Of a DNA stretch of 64,000 nt, positions 33,964 to 42,187 are shown piece by piece; within the stretch, counting starts at the first letter, position 1; each line of letters opens with the position of its first letter. Below the pieces are notes generated by a model. That model was not told the origin of the DNA, did no database searches, and saw only the letters and a list, made by a program, of their open reading frames with translations. The position numbers and the translations under genes were made by a program. Origin of the DNA: Roseimaritima ulvae (GTDB taxonomy: Bacteria > Planctomycetota > Planctomycetia > Pirellulales > Pirellulaceae); NCBI RefSeq assembly GCF_008065135.1, contig NZ_CP042914.1:6987404-7051403 (forward strand), read 5' to 3'.

Positions 33964-35280
33964 CTACAGGGTTTCGGTCTGCCACTGCAGCGCGGGGCGG
34001 ATCACGCCGGGGACGTGCCCGGCATAGGGTCCCCGAGCGGCACCGGGCTGCGGCTCGATCACTCGAAAGCCCACCGTGTCGCGTTCGTAGAAATGCACCA
34101 CAAAGGGATGGTAACTGGACATCGCAATGCCCACGCTGATCTCGCCCTCGTTCAAAAAATCCGCAGGCAGCTCGACCCCTGTCCGATAACGGCCTTGCGG
34201 GCGCGGCGTCGAGTTCCACTTTGGATCCAGATCATGGCCGACAAAGATGCATGTCCCGTCGGCGGTAAAAAAATGAAAGTTGGGTACCAGAGCATGCCCC
34301 GCCGTCAGCACGTCGTACTCGATCTCCACCCGCACGGCCGCTTGAATTCGGTGCTCGGCGCTGACCTGCCCTTGGGGATCCAGAATCTGCACCGAACGCA
34401 ACCGCACAATGTCGTTGCCCGGAGCCGAACCGCTGCCTTCGTCAGCACCGCTGCTTGCCGTGGGCCACTGCCGCTGGGGCTGCGCCACGTTTTGCAGATA
34501 GGCATCGATGGCCTGTTCCACACTGCCATCGACGATCAACCGACCTTCGTGCAGCGTCATCGCTCGCGAACACAAGCGACTGATCGATTCCATGTTGTGG
34601 CTGACGAACAATACCGTCCGTCCGCTGGAAGCCACGCTTCGCATTTTCCCCAAACATTTCTTTTGGAATTCCGCGTCGCCCACCGCCAGCACTTCGTCGA
34701 TGATCAGGATCTCCGGTTCCAGATGAGCCGCCACGGCAAACGCCAGTCGCACCTGCATTCCGGATGAGTAGCGTTTGGTGGGGGTATCGAGAAACCGGCT
34801 GACTCCGGCAAACTCCACGATCGCATCGAACTTCTGATCGATCTCCGCTTTGCTCATCCCCAGCAGCGTGCCGTTCATATACACGTTTTCGCGGCCGCTC
34901 AGTTCGGGATGAAAGCCCGTGCCGACCTCCAACAAACTGGACACCCGCCCGTCGATCACGGCGCCTCCGGACGTGGGTTCGGTGATCCGCGACAGGACTT
35001 TTAACAGCGTCGATTTGCCGGCTCCGTTGCGGCCCACGATGCCCACCACGTCGCCTTCGTTGACTTCAAAAGAAACGTCGCGGAGCGCCCAAAACAAATC
35101 GTCTTCGGCGGCCTGGGCGCTGGCCCCACGAGTATCCAATCGCCGCAGATTGCGGAGCCCTCGCAGCGGCGCCGCAGCCCAATGCTTGACGGCCCCAAAC
35201 AGCGTATCGGGCGTGCCAGCCAGTTGCCCCAGGCGGTAAGCCTTGCTGAGCGATTCGACAGTCATGATGGGCGTGGACAC
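33964..35280 (-). CDS. ABC transporter ATPase of polysaccharide export (Wzt-like)
   Basis: Protein of 438 residues. Walker A GRNGAGKS at 83-90; the Q-loop region is replaced by the Wzt-type LLEVGTGFHPELSGRENVYM; signature YSSGMQVRLAFAVA; Walker B EILIIDEVLAVGD followed by a switch His (SHNMESISRLC). From about residue 290 a Wzt C-terminal-like beta-sandwich domain (VRLRSVQILDPQGQVSAEHR) probably recognises the glycan end. With the permease just upstream it exports O-antigen-like or teichoic-acid-like polymers. The permease ends nine bases before this gene starts, so they form one operon. Confidence 0.92.
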   Translation of the reverse strand: MSTPIMTVESLSKAYRLGQLAGTPDTLFGAVKHWAAAPLRGLRNLRRLDTRGASAQAAEDDLFWALRDVSFEVNEGDVVGIVGRNGAGKSTLLKVLSRITEPTSGGAVIDGRVSSLLEVGTGFHPELSGRENVYMNGTLLGMSKAEIDQKFDAIVEFAGVSRFLDTPTKRYSSGMQVRLAFAVAAHLEPEILIIDEVLAVGDAEFQKKCLGKMRSVASSGRTVLFVSHNMESISRLCSRAMTLHEGRLIVDGSVEQAIDAYLQNVAQPQRQWPTASSGADEGSGSAPGNDIVRLRSVQILDPQGQVSAEHRIQAAVRVEIEYDVLTAGHALVPNFHFFTADGTCIFVGHDLDPKWNSTPRPQGRYRTGVELPADFLNEGEISVGIAMSSYHPFVVHFYERDTVGFRVIEPQPGAARGPYAGHVPGVIRPALQWQTETL

Positions 35281-35289
35281 GAGCGAAAC

Positions 35290-36165
35290 CTAAGCGACGT
35301 CGGCGAAGATGCGTTCTTTGCCGCGAAAATACAGCAAGCCGGTAAACAGAATCACCACCGCCGAAACACTTCCCACGGCAATCAAGTCCCAAGGTATCGC
35401 AAACGTGCCCAGCACCGCAGCGCGAAACCCATCGGCCACGCCAGCCATGGGATTCAACCCATAAATCAACCGCGGGTTAAAGGTCACGCCCAGGACCGTC
35501 AGCGAATCGGGAATCCGCGATGCGGAATAGATCACCGGCGAAAGATACATCAACAACTGGACGACAAACGTAATCGCGTACTTAACGTCACGGTACTGGA
35601 TCGCCAGCGCTGTCAGCCACAGCCCCAACCCGGCCGCGGCCACCAGCATCAAGACCGTCAACAGGGGCAACACCAACAGTGAGACATTCAGCGACACGCC
35701 TTCGATTACCAGCAAAGCGGCCAGCAGCACCAGCGCCACAAAAAAATCCAGCAACCGAGCCGTGGTGGCAGCCAGCGGCAACAGCACCCGCGGGAAGTAG
35801 ACCTTGCTGAGCATCGAAGCGTTGCTGACCAGGCTGGCCGTGCCGTCGGTCAAGGCATTGGCAAAGCAGGTCCAGGGAACCAGCGGACAGAAGTAGAACA
35901 AGAATTTGGATGCCCCATCGGTGCTCATCCCCGCCACATAGCCGAACACAATCATCATGATGATCGCCGACACCAAGGGCTGGATGATGGCCCAGCTGAT
36001 CCCCAGCGCGCTTTGGGCATAGCGGACCTTGATCTCACGCCACACCAAAAACCGGAACAGATCGCGAAACGCGTACAACTCCCCCAACCGCATCCGCGAC
36101 GCCGACTGCGCATGACCGATCACCGTGCGGTAGGGAGACGAACGCTGGCCGACGGAGTTATCCAT
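35290..36165 (-). CDS. ABC-2 type polysaccharide export permease (Wzm/TagG-like)
   Basis: Protein of 291 residues with six predicted membrane helices. Typical blocks: FLVWREIKVRYAQSALGISW before helix 1, PLVSAIIMMIVFGYVAGM, VPWTCFANALTDGTASLVSN, SKVYFPRVLLPLAATTARLL, and AITFVVQLLMYLSPVIYSAS. These match the Wzm/TagG permease family that pairs with Wzt ATPases to export polysaccharide chains. First gene of the two-gene exporter operon. Confidence 0.92.
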   Translation of the reverse strand: MDNSVGQRSSPYRTVIGHAQSASRMRLGELYAFRDLFRFLVWREIKVRYAQSALGISWAIIQPLVSAIIMMIVFGYVAGMSTDGASKFLFYFCPLVPWTCFANALTDGTASLVSNASMLSKVYFPRVLLPLAATTARLLDFFVALVLLAALLVIEGVSLNVSLLVLPLLTVLMLVAAAGLGLWLTALAIQYRDVKYAITFVVQLLMYLSPVIYSASRIPDSLTVLGVTFNPRLIYGLNPMAGVADGFRAAVLGTFAIPWDLIAVGSVSAVVILFTGLLYFRGKERIFADVA

Positions 36166-36227
36166 GCCGTAGTCTACGTCGAATACCGGCCTAGGGTTCT
36201 GTAAGTCAATAACTACAGAAGGTGTTG

Positions 36228-36891
36228 CTCCCCTCTCCCTTAAGCAAGCCCATTGTGGCGGAGGAGTTTCAAATCGACGTATCCGTCCCCCTCGCGTTCT
36301 TCTTCGATTTCCCGCAGCTTGCTTGGGGGAGAGGGGCTGGGGGTGAGGGGGCTGGATCTAGGCCTACGAGCATTCGTTAATCGCGGCTTCAATGCGGCGA
36401 ATCACGCTACGGCTATCACGCAGAATGTCATAGCCAGGTATGCGCAGCACCTTGTACCCGAGTCCGCCCAGGTATTCATCCCTCTTTTGATCGTAAACGC
36501 GACCTTCCGGGGTGAAATGCTCGTCACCATCGACTTCCACAACCAGCTTCAACTCGACGCAACAAAAATCCACTGTGTAAGGCAGAATCGGATATTCGCG
36601 GCGAAATTTTTTGTGACCGCACTGACGATTCCTGAGCAATTGCCAGAGAGCTTCCGCAAATTCGTTAGCGCGATGGCGTTGCTCTCTTGCAAAGGCGGTC
36701 GCGTCAGGCGTTTTTCGGACGCGACGTGTTCGCTTGGGCTGGCCGCTGGTCATGCGTATCCTGTCGCCCCCTCACCCCCAGCCCCTCTCCCCCGAAACAA
36801 GCCTTTGCAACAATGTCGATCGAATTAGAAGATCAAACGGTTGGATTGATATCCAACCCATCTTTGACGAGCTTGTTTCGGGGGAGAGGGG
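36228..36891. mobile_element. Nested palindromic element carrying a DUF559 nuclease gene
   Basis: Outer left hairpin: 36228-36249 (CCCCTCTCCCTTAAGCAAGC) with 36317-36337 (GCTTGCTTGGGGGAGAGGGG). Inner arms: 36325-36351 (GGGGCTGGGGGTGAGGGGG) with 36767-36793 (CCCCCTCACCCCCAGCCCC), exact complements over about 27 bases. Outer right hairpin: 36782-36802 (CTCTCCCCCGAAACAAGC) with 36871-36891 (GCTTGTTTCGGGGGAGAG). The only gene inside is the DUF559 ORF 36364-36753. The layout is symmetrical around that gene. No target-site duplication is evident to me. The call as mobile element is inference from the symmetry and from a gene-free relative at 33649. Confidence 0.65.
36364..36753 (-). CDS. DUF559-domain endonuclease-like protein
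   Basis: Protein of 129 residues. A basic N-terminus (MTSGQPKRTRRVRKTP) precedes a PD-(D/E)XK-type nuclease core: LWQLLRNRQCGHKKFRREYP, then YTVDFCCVELKLVVEVDGDE with D62 and E73/D75 as likely catalytic residues, and YDQKRDEYLGGLGYKVLRIP with the usual conserved Arg and Lys region. DUF559 proteins relate to Vsr-type repair endonucleases, but no biochemical role is established for the stand-alone form. It sits alone inside inverted G-rich arms, unrelated to the polysaccharide operon on one side and the toroid operon on the other. Confidence 0.85.
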   Translation of the reverse strand: MTSGQPKRTRRVRKTPDATAFAREQRHRANEFAEALWQLLRNRQCGHKKFRREYPILPYTVDFCCVELKLVVEVDGDEHFTPEGRVYDQKRDEYLGGLGYKVLRIPGYDILRDSRSVIRRIEAAINECS

Positions 36892-36925
36892 AGCCAGATT
36901 TTCCTTGATAATACGCCTCACATCC

Positions 36926-37858
36926 CTACTTCCGCCGATACCGTTGCTCCACAACAACAAAGTCATAGCCGCTGCCGGAGGCCTGGGATTCGAACACCGT
37001 CTTGGCGATCTCCGTCACGCTGGAATGGCCCTTCTCCTTGGCGTACTCCAGCTCGTAGTGGGCCAGCTTGTTTTCCAAATCTTGTGGGATGAACTGAATC
37101 CGCATTCGGTTGTTGCCCAGCGGCACGCCGGCTTTTTGCAGAAGCTGCTGGTCCCAGCGGGCAAAGTTGACGCTGGGGTCGACCCAGGAGAAGTACAACC
37201 GCTTGGCCTTTTCATGCTCGCTGCTGTAGCGTTGTTGCCGGATCCCGCCACTCAGGTTCGAAGCGATATCGACGCCCTGAATGCCGCCCCCGACGGCCCC
37301 TAGTTCGATCCCATAGTGATCCAATTGTTTGGCGTAGCCGCCGACGTCCTTGGCCACAAAGTTCAACCGCCAGCGTTCGAATCGGGGGATGATGTCTTCG
37401 CCTTCGCCTTCGGGGCCCGGCGGCCGACTGTCGCCCATCCCCGTGCCGGCCGTGCTGGCCGGAGCGTTGGTGTTCATTGTGTCCAGCGAGGCGGCCACGC
37501 TGCTGACCGCATCGGTGACCGCTTCCAAGGTGTCTTCCAGTGTCGGTTCGGTCAGCTCTTCGACCTCCTCGGCTCCGGGCGGTTCAAAATCGCGTTCAAA
37601 GCCTTCCGCGTTCTCACCGCGGCCGGCCGCGTTTTCGACGATCGGCGGAAAGGGCTTGGCGGAGAATTTTAAATTTCGCGTCAGCCAGATCAAAAACAGC
37701 ATCAGCACAAAGATACCGATAAACAGCGCCAACGCCATTAACCAGGAGCTGACCGTGTCGAACTTGGACGTCCGCAGGTTGGGTCCCTCGGTGGGCTTCA
37801 GCGGCTTGACGGGTTCCTCTTCGGCGACCGCCAGGACTTCGATGTCAGAACTGCTCAT
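36926..37858 (-). CDS. Single-pass membrane protein of unknown function
   Basis: Protein of 310 residues, start ATG 37858 one base after the upstream stop. The N-terminal cytoplasmic part is acidic (MSSSDIEVLAVAEEEPVKPL). A single membrane helix at about 39-62 (WLMALALFIGIFVLMLFLIW) precedes a Pro/Glu/Ala-rich periplasmic stalk (GAEEVEELTEPTLEDTLEAV, STAGTGMGDSRPPGPEGEGE). A folded C-terminal domain spans about 155-310 (RWRLNFVAKDVGGYAKQLDH, KGHSSVTEIAKTVFESQASG). The layout recalls TonB/TolA-like linkers, but I see no homology to them. Coupled to the toroid protein upstream, so it probably acts with it. Confidence 0.6.
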   Translation of the reverse strand: MSSSDIEVLAVAEEEPVKPLKPTEGPNLRTSKFDTVSSWLMALALFIGIFVLMLFLIWLTRNLKFSAKPFPPIVENAAGRGENAEGFERDFEPPGAEEVEELTEPTLEDTLEAVTDAVSSVAASLDTMNTNAPASTAGTGMGDSRPPGPEGEGEDIIPRFERWRLNFVAKDVGGYAKQLDHYGIELGAVGGGIQGVDIASNLSGGIRQQRYSSEHEKAKRLYFSWVDPSVNFARWDQQLLQKAGVPLGNNRMRIQFIPQDLENKLAHYELEYAKEKGHSSVTEIAKTVFESQASGSGYDFVVVEQRYRRK

Positions 37859-37859
37859 C

Positions 37860-39545
37860 TCAAGCACCCTCATCCAGAAAGACGTAACCGGGATCCAAAC
37901 TCAGGTACCACTCTCTCCAGGCTTGCTGGGCGGCACGCATCTCTTGCTCGTTGGGTTTATCGGGCATTTCAAAGCCGTCAAAGCGGCGACTGATGAACCG
38001 CAGCCCGTCGCGAGCAAAACGCTTGACCTTGGTATCGGGATCGCTGAGCGCAAAAATCAGGGCCGGCACCACTTTTAATTCTCCGCTCTGCCCCAACACT
38101 CGTGCCGCCACGCGACGAGCTTGATAAGACTGGCTGCCGCGAACCAAACGTATCAGCCGGTCCAGTTGCTTGCGGCGTTCTTCCGGATCCTCGGCCAATT
38201 TCAGATCGTCGGGAATGGATTTGGCATCCAGCTCGTCGGCCCCATCGGCTTCCAACAAGCCCAGCAATCCGTCGATGGCTCCGGCCACCTGCTTGCCCTT
38301 GACCTGCCCGCCTTCCATGCGGATTTCCGTGGTGTCTTTGGGGATCGAATGACCGCCCCGCATCGTCCCTTGACTAACCGTCGCGATCGATTTTTTGGTG
38401 CTGCGGATCAGGAACAACACGGCAAAGGCGGTGGCCACGCCGGGTTCGTCGTTGTGCTGCGACCCCATATTGTATTTGTCGACGATGCCCCAGCCGCCCG
38501 AGGGCGCCTGTTTGCTGCGGAGATCGTTGACGCCCTGGTTGTACCAGGCCGGTTCGGGTTCGACCTTGCCGCTGGCGATTTCCAAAAAGCTCTCAAACCG
38601 CTCTTGAGTGTAAATCTTGTAGTAATCGCGGTACTTAAAATCGCTCGACGGATTGTCCAGCCAGCGGTCCGCCTGCACCACGCGGGACAGGATTGCGTTT
38701 TCGGTCAGCCCGGCCTTCTCGGCGGCTTTGCGAATTTTGTCCATATCCTTGCGAACCGGACGCAACGCCAAGGGCAAATCTTTCATGCCGTCGCCGTCTT
38801 GACCCAGCGACCAATGCCCAAACAATTCGCCGGAGATCAGCAGGCTGCCCGCCCCGCCCATCGTTAAAGTCGGACTGATCCGATTATCCTGCGGGACCCG
38901 CGCGCTCAGACTGGGGGCGACGTTGCCCTTATAGCCCCAGCCGCCATTGGGCGCCTGCGTCAACATGAAGAAGCGGCTGACGCCGACGACCACATTTTGT
39001 GGGATTTCAAAGTCGTTTTTCGCCAACGTCCAGAGTGCCAACATCACGTACTGGGTTTGCGAGATATCGCCCTGCTGTTCGGTGTAGTAGCCATAACCGC
39101 CATGAGATCGCTGGCCAGATAGAAACATGTCGCGGAGCCGCCGGATCTCGCCCTCGTACTTAATCGCATCGACTTCGGCCAGCAAAATGATCGACACCGC
39201 CATCTCATAGTTGGCGTACGTCCGCCCCCGCATCTTGGAAACGCCCAGATTCGAAAACGCTTGGGCGTGGTGAATGCCGCGGACCACCACCGGATCGGCG
39301 GGTACATGGTCGACCTTAAAGACGGCATAAGCCATCAAGATTTCCGAACCCTCCTTTTCTCGCAGCCCCTTGGTGGCATCGGGCGAGTGCAAGAACTTCA
39401 GCCCCGCCTTAATCATCCGCTGCACATCAGGGTCGGTGGGCTTGGCGGCCGACAAGGGACCGCTTGGGCACAGCACGCCCCCTAGGAAGATTCCCCAGCA
39501 GATGGCCAGGACCGGACGCCGGACGCCGCGCGATAACCATTTCAT
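37860..39545 (-). CDS. Prenyltransferase/squalene-cyclase-fold (alpha-alpha toroid) secreted protein with HEAT-like C-terminus
   Basis: Protein of 561 residues. ATG 39545 is chosen, just before a signal peptide (RRPVLAICWGIFLGGVLCPS). The toroid repeats of the squalene-cyclase/prenyltransferase fold recur as SHGGYGYYTEQQGDISQTQY, APNGGWGYKG and APSGGWGIVDKY (QxxxGGW-like). The catalytic DxDD of true cyclases is not visible, so this is more likely a binding protein. A HEAT-like segment follows at about 480-530 (ARRVAARVLGQSGELKVVPA, ALSDPDTKVKRFARDGLRFI). The related gene at 36926 follows by one base. Exported location and fold suggest a structural or complement-like role; substrate unknown. 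Confidence 0.75.
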   Translation of the reverse strand: MKWLSRGVRRPVLAICWGIFLGGVLCPSGPLSAAKPTDPDVQRMIKAGLKFLHSPDATKGLREKEGSEILMAYAVFKVDHVPADPVVVRGIHHAQAFSNLGVSKMRGRTYANYEMAVSIILLAEVDAIKYEGEIRRLRDMFLSGQRSHGGYGYYTEQQGDISQTQYVMLALWTLAKNDFEIPQNVVVGVSRFFMLTQAPNGGWGYKGNVAPSLSARVPQDNRISPTLTMGGAGSLLISGELFGHWSLGQDGDGMKDLPLALRPVRKDMDKIRKAAEKAGLTENAILSRVVQADRWLDNPSSDFKYRDYYKIYTQERFESFLEIASGKVEPEPAWYNQGVNDLRSKQAPSGGWGIVDKYNMGSQHNDEPGVATAFAVLFLIRSTKKSIATVSQGTMRGGHSIPKDTTEIRMEGGQVKGKQVAGAIDGLLGLLEADGADELDAKSIPDDLKLAEDPEERRKQLDRLIRLVRGSQSYQARRVAARVLGQSGELKVVPALIFALSDPDTKVKRFARDGLRFISRRFDGFEMPDKPNEQEMRAAQQAWREWYLSLDPGYVFLDEGA

Positions 39546-39732
39546 TTTTTCTGGAATCACGATGATTCGATATCGATTTGTACGAGGGGGCTGAAAAGGG
39601 TTCCGCTGGCCGGTGACCAAGCAAAACACGCCAAAGGAAACGATTGAGGGTGTATAGAATAGACGACAATCATGTTTCTGATCGAACCGATTGACAAATA
39701 ACTCTGCTCCTGCCTAGTATAGCAGCCCACTT

Positions 39733-39805
39733 GGTCGGGTAGCTCAGTTGGTAGAGCAACGGATTGAAAATCCGTGTGTCGGCGGTTCGAGCCCGCCCCT
39801 GACCA
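39733..39805 (+). tRNA. tRNA-Phe (GAA)
   Basis: A 73-base cloverleaf. Acceptor GGTCGGG pairs with CCTGACC (one G-T). D arm GCTC AGTTGGTA GAGC. Anticodon arm ACGGA with loop TTGAAAA and TCCGT; the anticodon is GAA, phenylalanine. T arm GGCGG TTCGAGC CCGCC. Discriminator A; CCA is not encoded. No other tRNA is nearby. Confidence 0.95.
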
Positions 39806-40094
39806 CTTCTTCATTTCCTCAGTCCTCGACGGACGGAGGCTTCCCAGGCGGCGTTCAACCTTCGTGTTGGATTTGCGGAGCCACCATGGCAACCCAATGG
39901 GTTGCCGCTTCGTGGGCACATCGGTTCTCCCCTTGTAAAACGTCCAGCCGTTGCCACACGCGCAGAAATTCGCGTTAAACTTTGCCGTTCGATGCTGTAA
40001 CATCCGGACTGCGGCGGCGCTGATAGTTAGTAAAGCCCCTTCAACCGTCCCTACCGCTATGCTCCAACCGGCTCCTGTCCGAGGCCCCAAATCA

Positions 40095-41885
40095 ATGAAG
40101 CCCCCATTCGCGAGCGTCTTCTTATGGATCTGTGTGGCCACCGCCGGCATCGCGCTGTTCAACGGCCGGCCGGCGATGAGCCAAACAGCGGCCGACCCTC
40201 CCGCTGCGGTAACCGACGCCCCGCTAGCGGACAGCAACGAAGCGGACAGTGATGAAACGGAAGCCGCCGTGGCGGGCGAAGCCGTCGAGCCCGTGGCTGC
40301 GGCGATAGAGAGTGAAACGGCCGAAGCGAACAGCGTGGAGCCCGATTCGGATGCCGCCGTGGCATCCAATTGGCAGGAGCGAGTCGATGCCTTTTTTGGC
40401 GACTATGTGGTTTCCCCGATCGCGTCGGTGATCTTTTTCGATTTCTGGACGGGTCCCTGGACCGACAGCGAGGGCGTGGAGCATTCCGGCTGGCTGGGTG
40501 GCAGTATTCCGTTTGTGGTCGCCTGGTTGCTGGCCGCCGGCTTGTTTCTCACTCTGCGGATGGCTTTTATCAATATCCGCGGATTTTGGCACGCGCTCCG
40601 CCTGACCGCCGGACACTACGACGACCCCACTCAACCCGGTGAAGTCACGCATTTCCAAGCCTTATCCGCGGCCCTCTCGGCCACCGTGGGTCTGGGCAAC
40701 ATCGGCGGCGTAGCGGTCGCCATCGGATTGGGCGGTCCCGGCGCAACGTTCTGGATGATCCTGGTAGGGCTGCTAGGAATGAGCACCAAATTTGCCGAAT
40801 GCACCCTGGGGCAACTTTACCGTACCGTCGACGAACGCGGACACGTGCTCGGCGGGCCGATGCGTTACATCAACTCGGGGCTTACCGAACTGGGACTCAA
40901 ACCCCTGGGCGTAGCCTTGGGCTTTATTTTTGCAGTGCTTTGCATCGGAGCCAGCTTTGGCGGCGGCAACGCTTACCAAATCAACCAATCCTTGGCGGCC
41001 ATCCGCGGCTCGGTGCCGGTCATCGACGCCTACCCCTGGATCTACGGGCTGGTGATGTCGCTGTTGGTGGGCGTGGTGATCGTCGGCGGCATCCGCTCGA
41101 TCGGCCGCGTGGCCGGGGCGATCGTGCCCTTCATGTGCGCCGCGTACATGCTGTCGGCGCTATACATCCTAATTACCAACGCGGGCAACCTGCCCACCGC
41201 GGTCGCCTCGATCTTTCAGCAAGCCTTCACGATGGATGCCGGCATCGGCGGCTTTATAGGCGTGATGGTGATCGGCATTCAGCGAGCCGTGTTCAGTAAC
41301 GAAGCCGGCGTCGGTTCGGCCCCGATCGCTCACAGTGCGGCCAAAACCGACGAACCGGTCAGCGAAGGTATTGTGGCCCTGCTGGAACCCTTCATCGACA
41401 CTGTGCTGGTCTGTACGACCACGGCCCTGGTGATCCTGGTCAGCCAAGCTCACGTCGATCCGGCCAACGCCGAAATCATCGAAAACAGAGAAGGCGCCGC
41501 ATTGACCCTGGCTGCCTTTAAAGCCGGCGGTCACGAATGGTTCGGTTACCTGCTGTACGTGGCCGTGGTGCTGTTTGCCTTCAGCACCTGCATCTCCTGG
41601 TCTTATTACGGGGAACGCTGCTTCGTGCAACTGTTCGGCGCCGCCAGTTCGATCATCTACAAAATTATCTTCCTGATCTTCACCTTCTTGGGTTCGGTCA
41701 TCACAGCCACCAACGTGCTGGATTTTTCGGACTTAATGATCCTGGGCATGAGCCTACCCAACCTGCTGGGCGTGTTCTTATTAAGCGGCGTGGTGCGTCG
41801 CGCCCTGACGGAATATTGGAACAAATACGAATCCGGTGAGCTGGACCGGCTCGCCGACGAGTACCACGCCGAGCACGACAAGTAA
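40095..41885 (+). CDS. Sodium:alanine symporter (AGCS) family transporter with N-terminal extension
   Basis: Protein of 596 residues. The chosen ATG 40095 starts a hydrophobic leader (MKPPFASVFLWICVATAGIA); ATG 40059 is an alternative. A long acidic Ala/Glu/Asp segment at about 30-95 (ADSNEADSDETEAAVAGEAV) has no counterpart in typical AGCS proteins. The transporter core then begins, with AGCS motifs GNIGGVAVAIGLGGPGATFW, FAECTLGQLYRT, GGPMRYI and the conserved RAVFSNEAGVGSAPIAHSAA. It should take up alanine or glycine with Na+ at the inner membrane. The leader and acidic region suggest an extra extracytoplasmic segment before the first helix. It is flanked by tRNA-Phe and a repeat region. 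Confidence 0.9.
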   Translation: MKPPFASVFLWICVATAGIALFNGRPAMSQTAADPPAAVTDAPLADSNEADSDETEAAVAGEAVEPVAAAIESETAEANSVEPDSDAAVASNWQERVDAFFGDYVVSPIASVIFFDFWTGPWTDSEGVEHSGWLGGSIPFVVAWLLAAGLFLTLRMAFINIRGFWHALRLTAGHYDDPTQPGEVTHFQALSAALSATVGLGNIGGVAVAIGLGGPGATFWMILVGLLGMSTKFAECTLGQLYRTVDERGHVLGGPMRYINSGLTELGLKPLGVALGFIFAVLCIGASFGGGNAYQINQSLAAIRGSVPVIDAYPWIYGLVMSLLVGVVIVGGIRSIGRVAGAIVPFMCAAYMLSALYILITNAGNLPTAVASIFQQAFTMDAGIGGFIGVMVIGIQRAVFSNEAGVGSAPIAHSAAKTDEPVSEGIVALLEPFIDTVLVCTTTALVILVSQAHVDPANAEIIENREGAALTLAAFKAGGHEWFGYLLYVAVVLFAFSTCISWSYYGERCFVQLFGAASSIIYKIIFLIFTFLGSVITATNVLDFSDLMILGMSLPNLLGVFLLSGVVRRALTEYWNKYESGELDRLADEYHAEHDK

Positions 41886-41893
41886 GCGTAGCC

Positions 41894-41917
41894 GTAGCAT
41901 GACTCTCCGAGTCGTGC
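41894..41917 (+). repeat. Family D stem-loop copy after the symporter gene
   Basis: GTAG followed by stem CATGACTC, loop TCC and stem GAGTCGTG, eight base pairs with one T-G wobble. It lies nine bases after the symporter stop codon and could act in transcript end formation, though no T-run follows. Confidence 0.8.
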
Positions 41918-41929
41918 CGACACGCCGCG

Positions 41930-42178
41930 CATCGTTTACCCCGCAGCCGCAGGAGCCGCCTGACTTAGTAGCATTGCACCCTCCCTCTGGGAGGGTCGCG
42001 AGGAACGAGCGGGGAGGGTGCGTTGGACTTGCAGGTCGTCAGAACCATTGTCGGCAGCCGAAAAACCCTCCCCTCGCTGACGCTCGACCCTCCCAGGGGG
42101 AGGGTGAAGTGAGGCCGCACGGGCAATTTAATGCCACTAAGTAAGGCGTCTCCTCCGGCTACGGGTTAAACGAGCGCA
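41930..42178. repeat. Minimal family C ends enclosing an inverted family E element
   Basis: The left end ATCGTTTACCCCGCAGCCGC and right end CGGCTACGGGTTAAACGAG are family C terminal repeats with almost no interior. Between them lie CTTAGTAGCATT and AATGCCACTAAGT, then the E ends CACCCTCCCTCTGGGAGGGT and ACCCTCCCAGGGGGAGGGTG. The E core is the reverse complement of the copy at 17040-17250 (here GACTTGCAGGTCGTCAGAAC, there ACGACCTGCAAGTC). Confidence 0.85.
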
Positions 42179-42187
42179 GCTCAACAG

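Noticed and set aside
39557-40369. 270-codon minus-strand frame spanning tRNA-Phe and the symporter start
   Set aside because: It runs through a tRNA gene and has no domain signal; a shadow frame.
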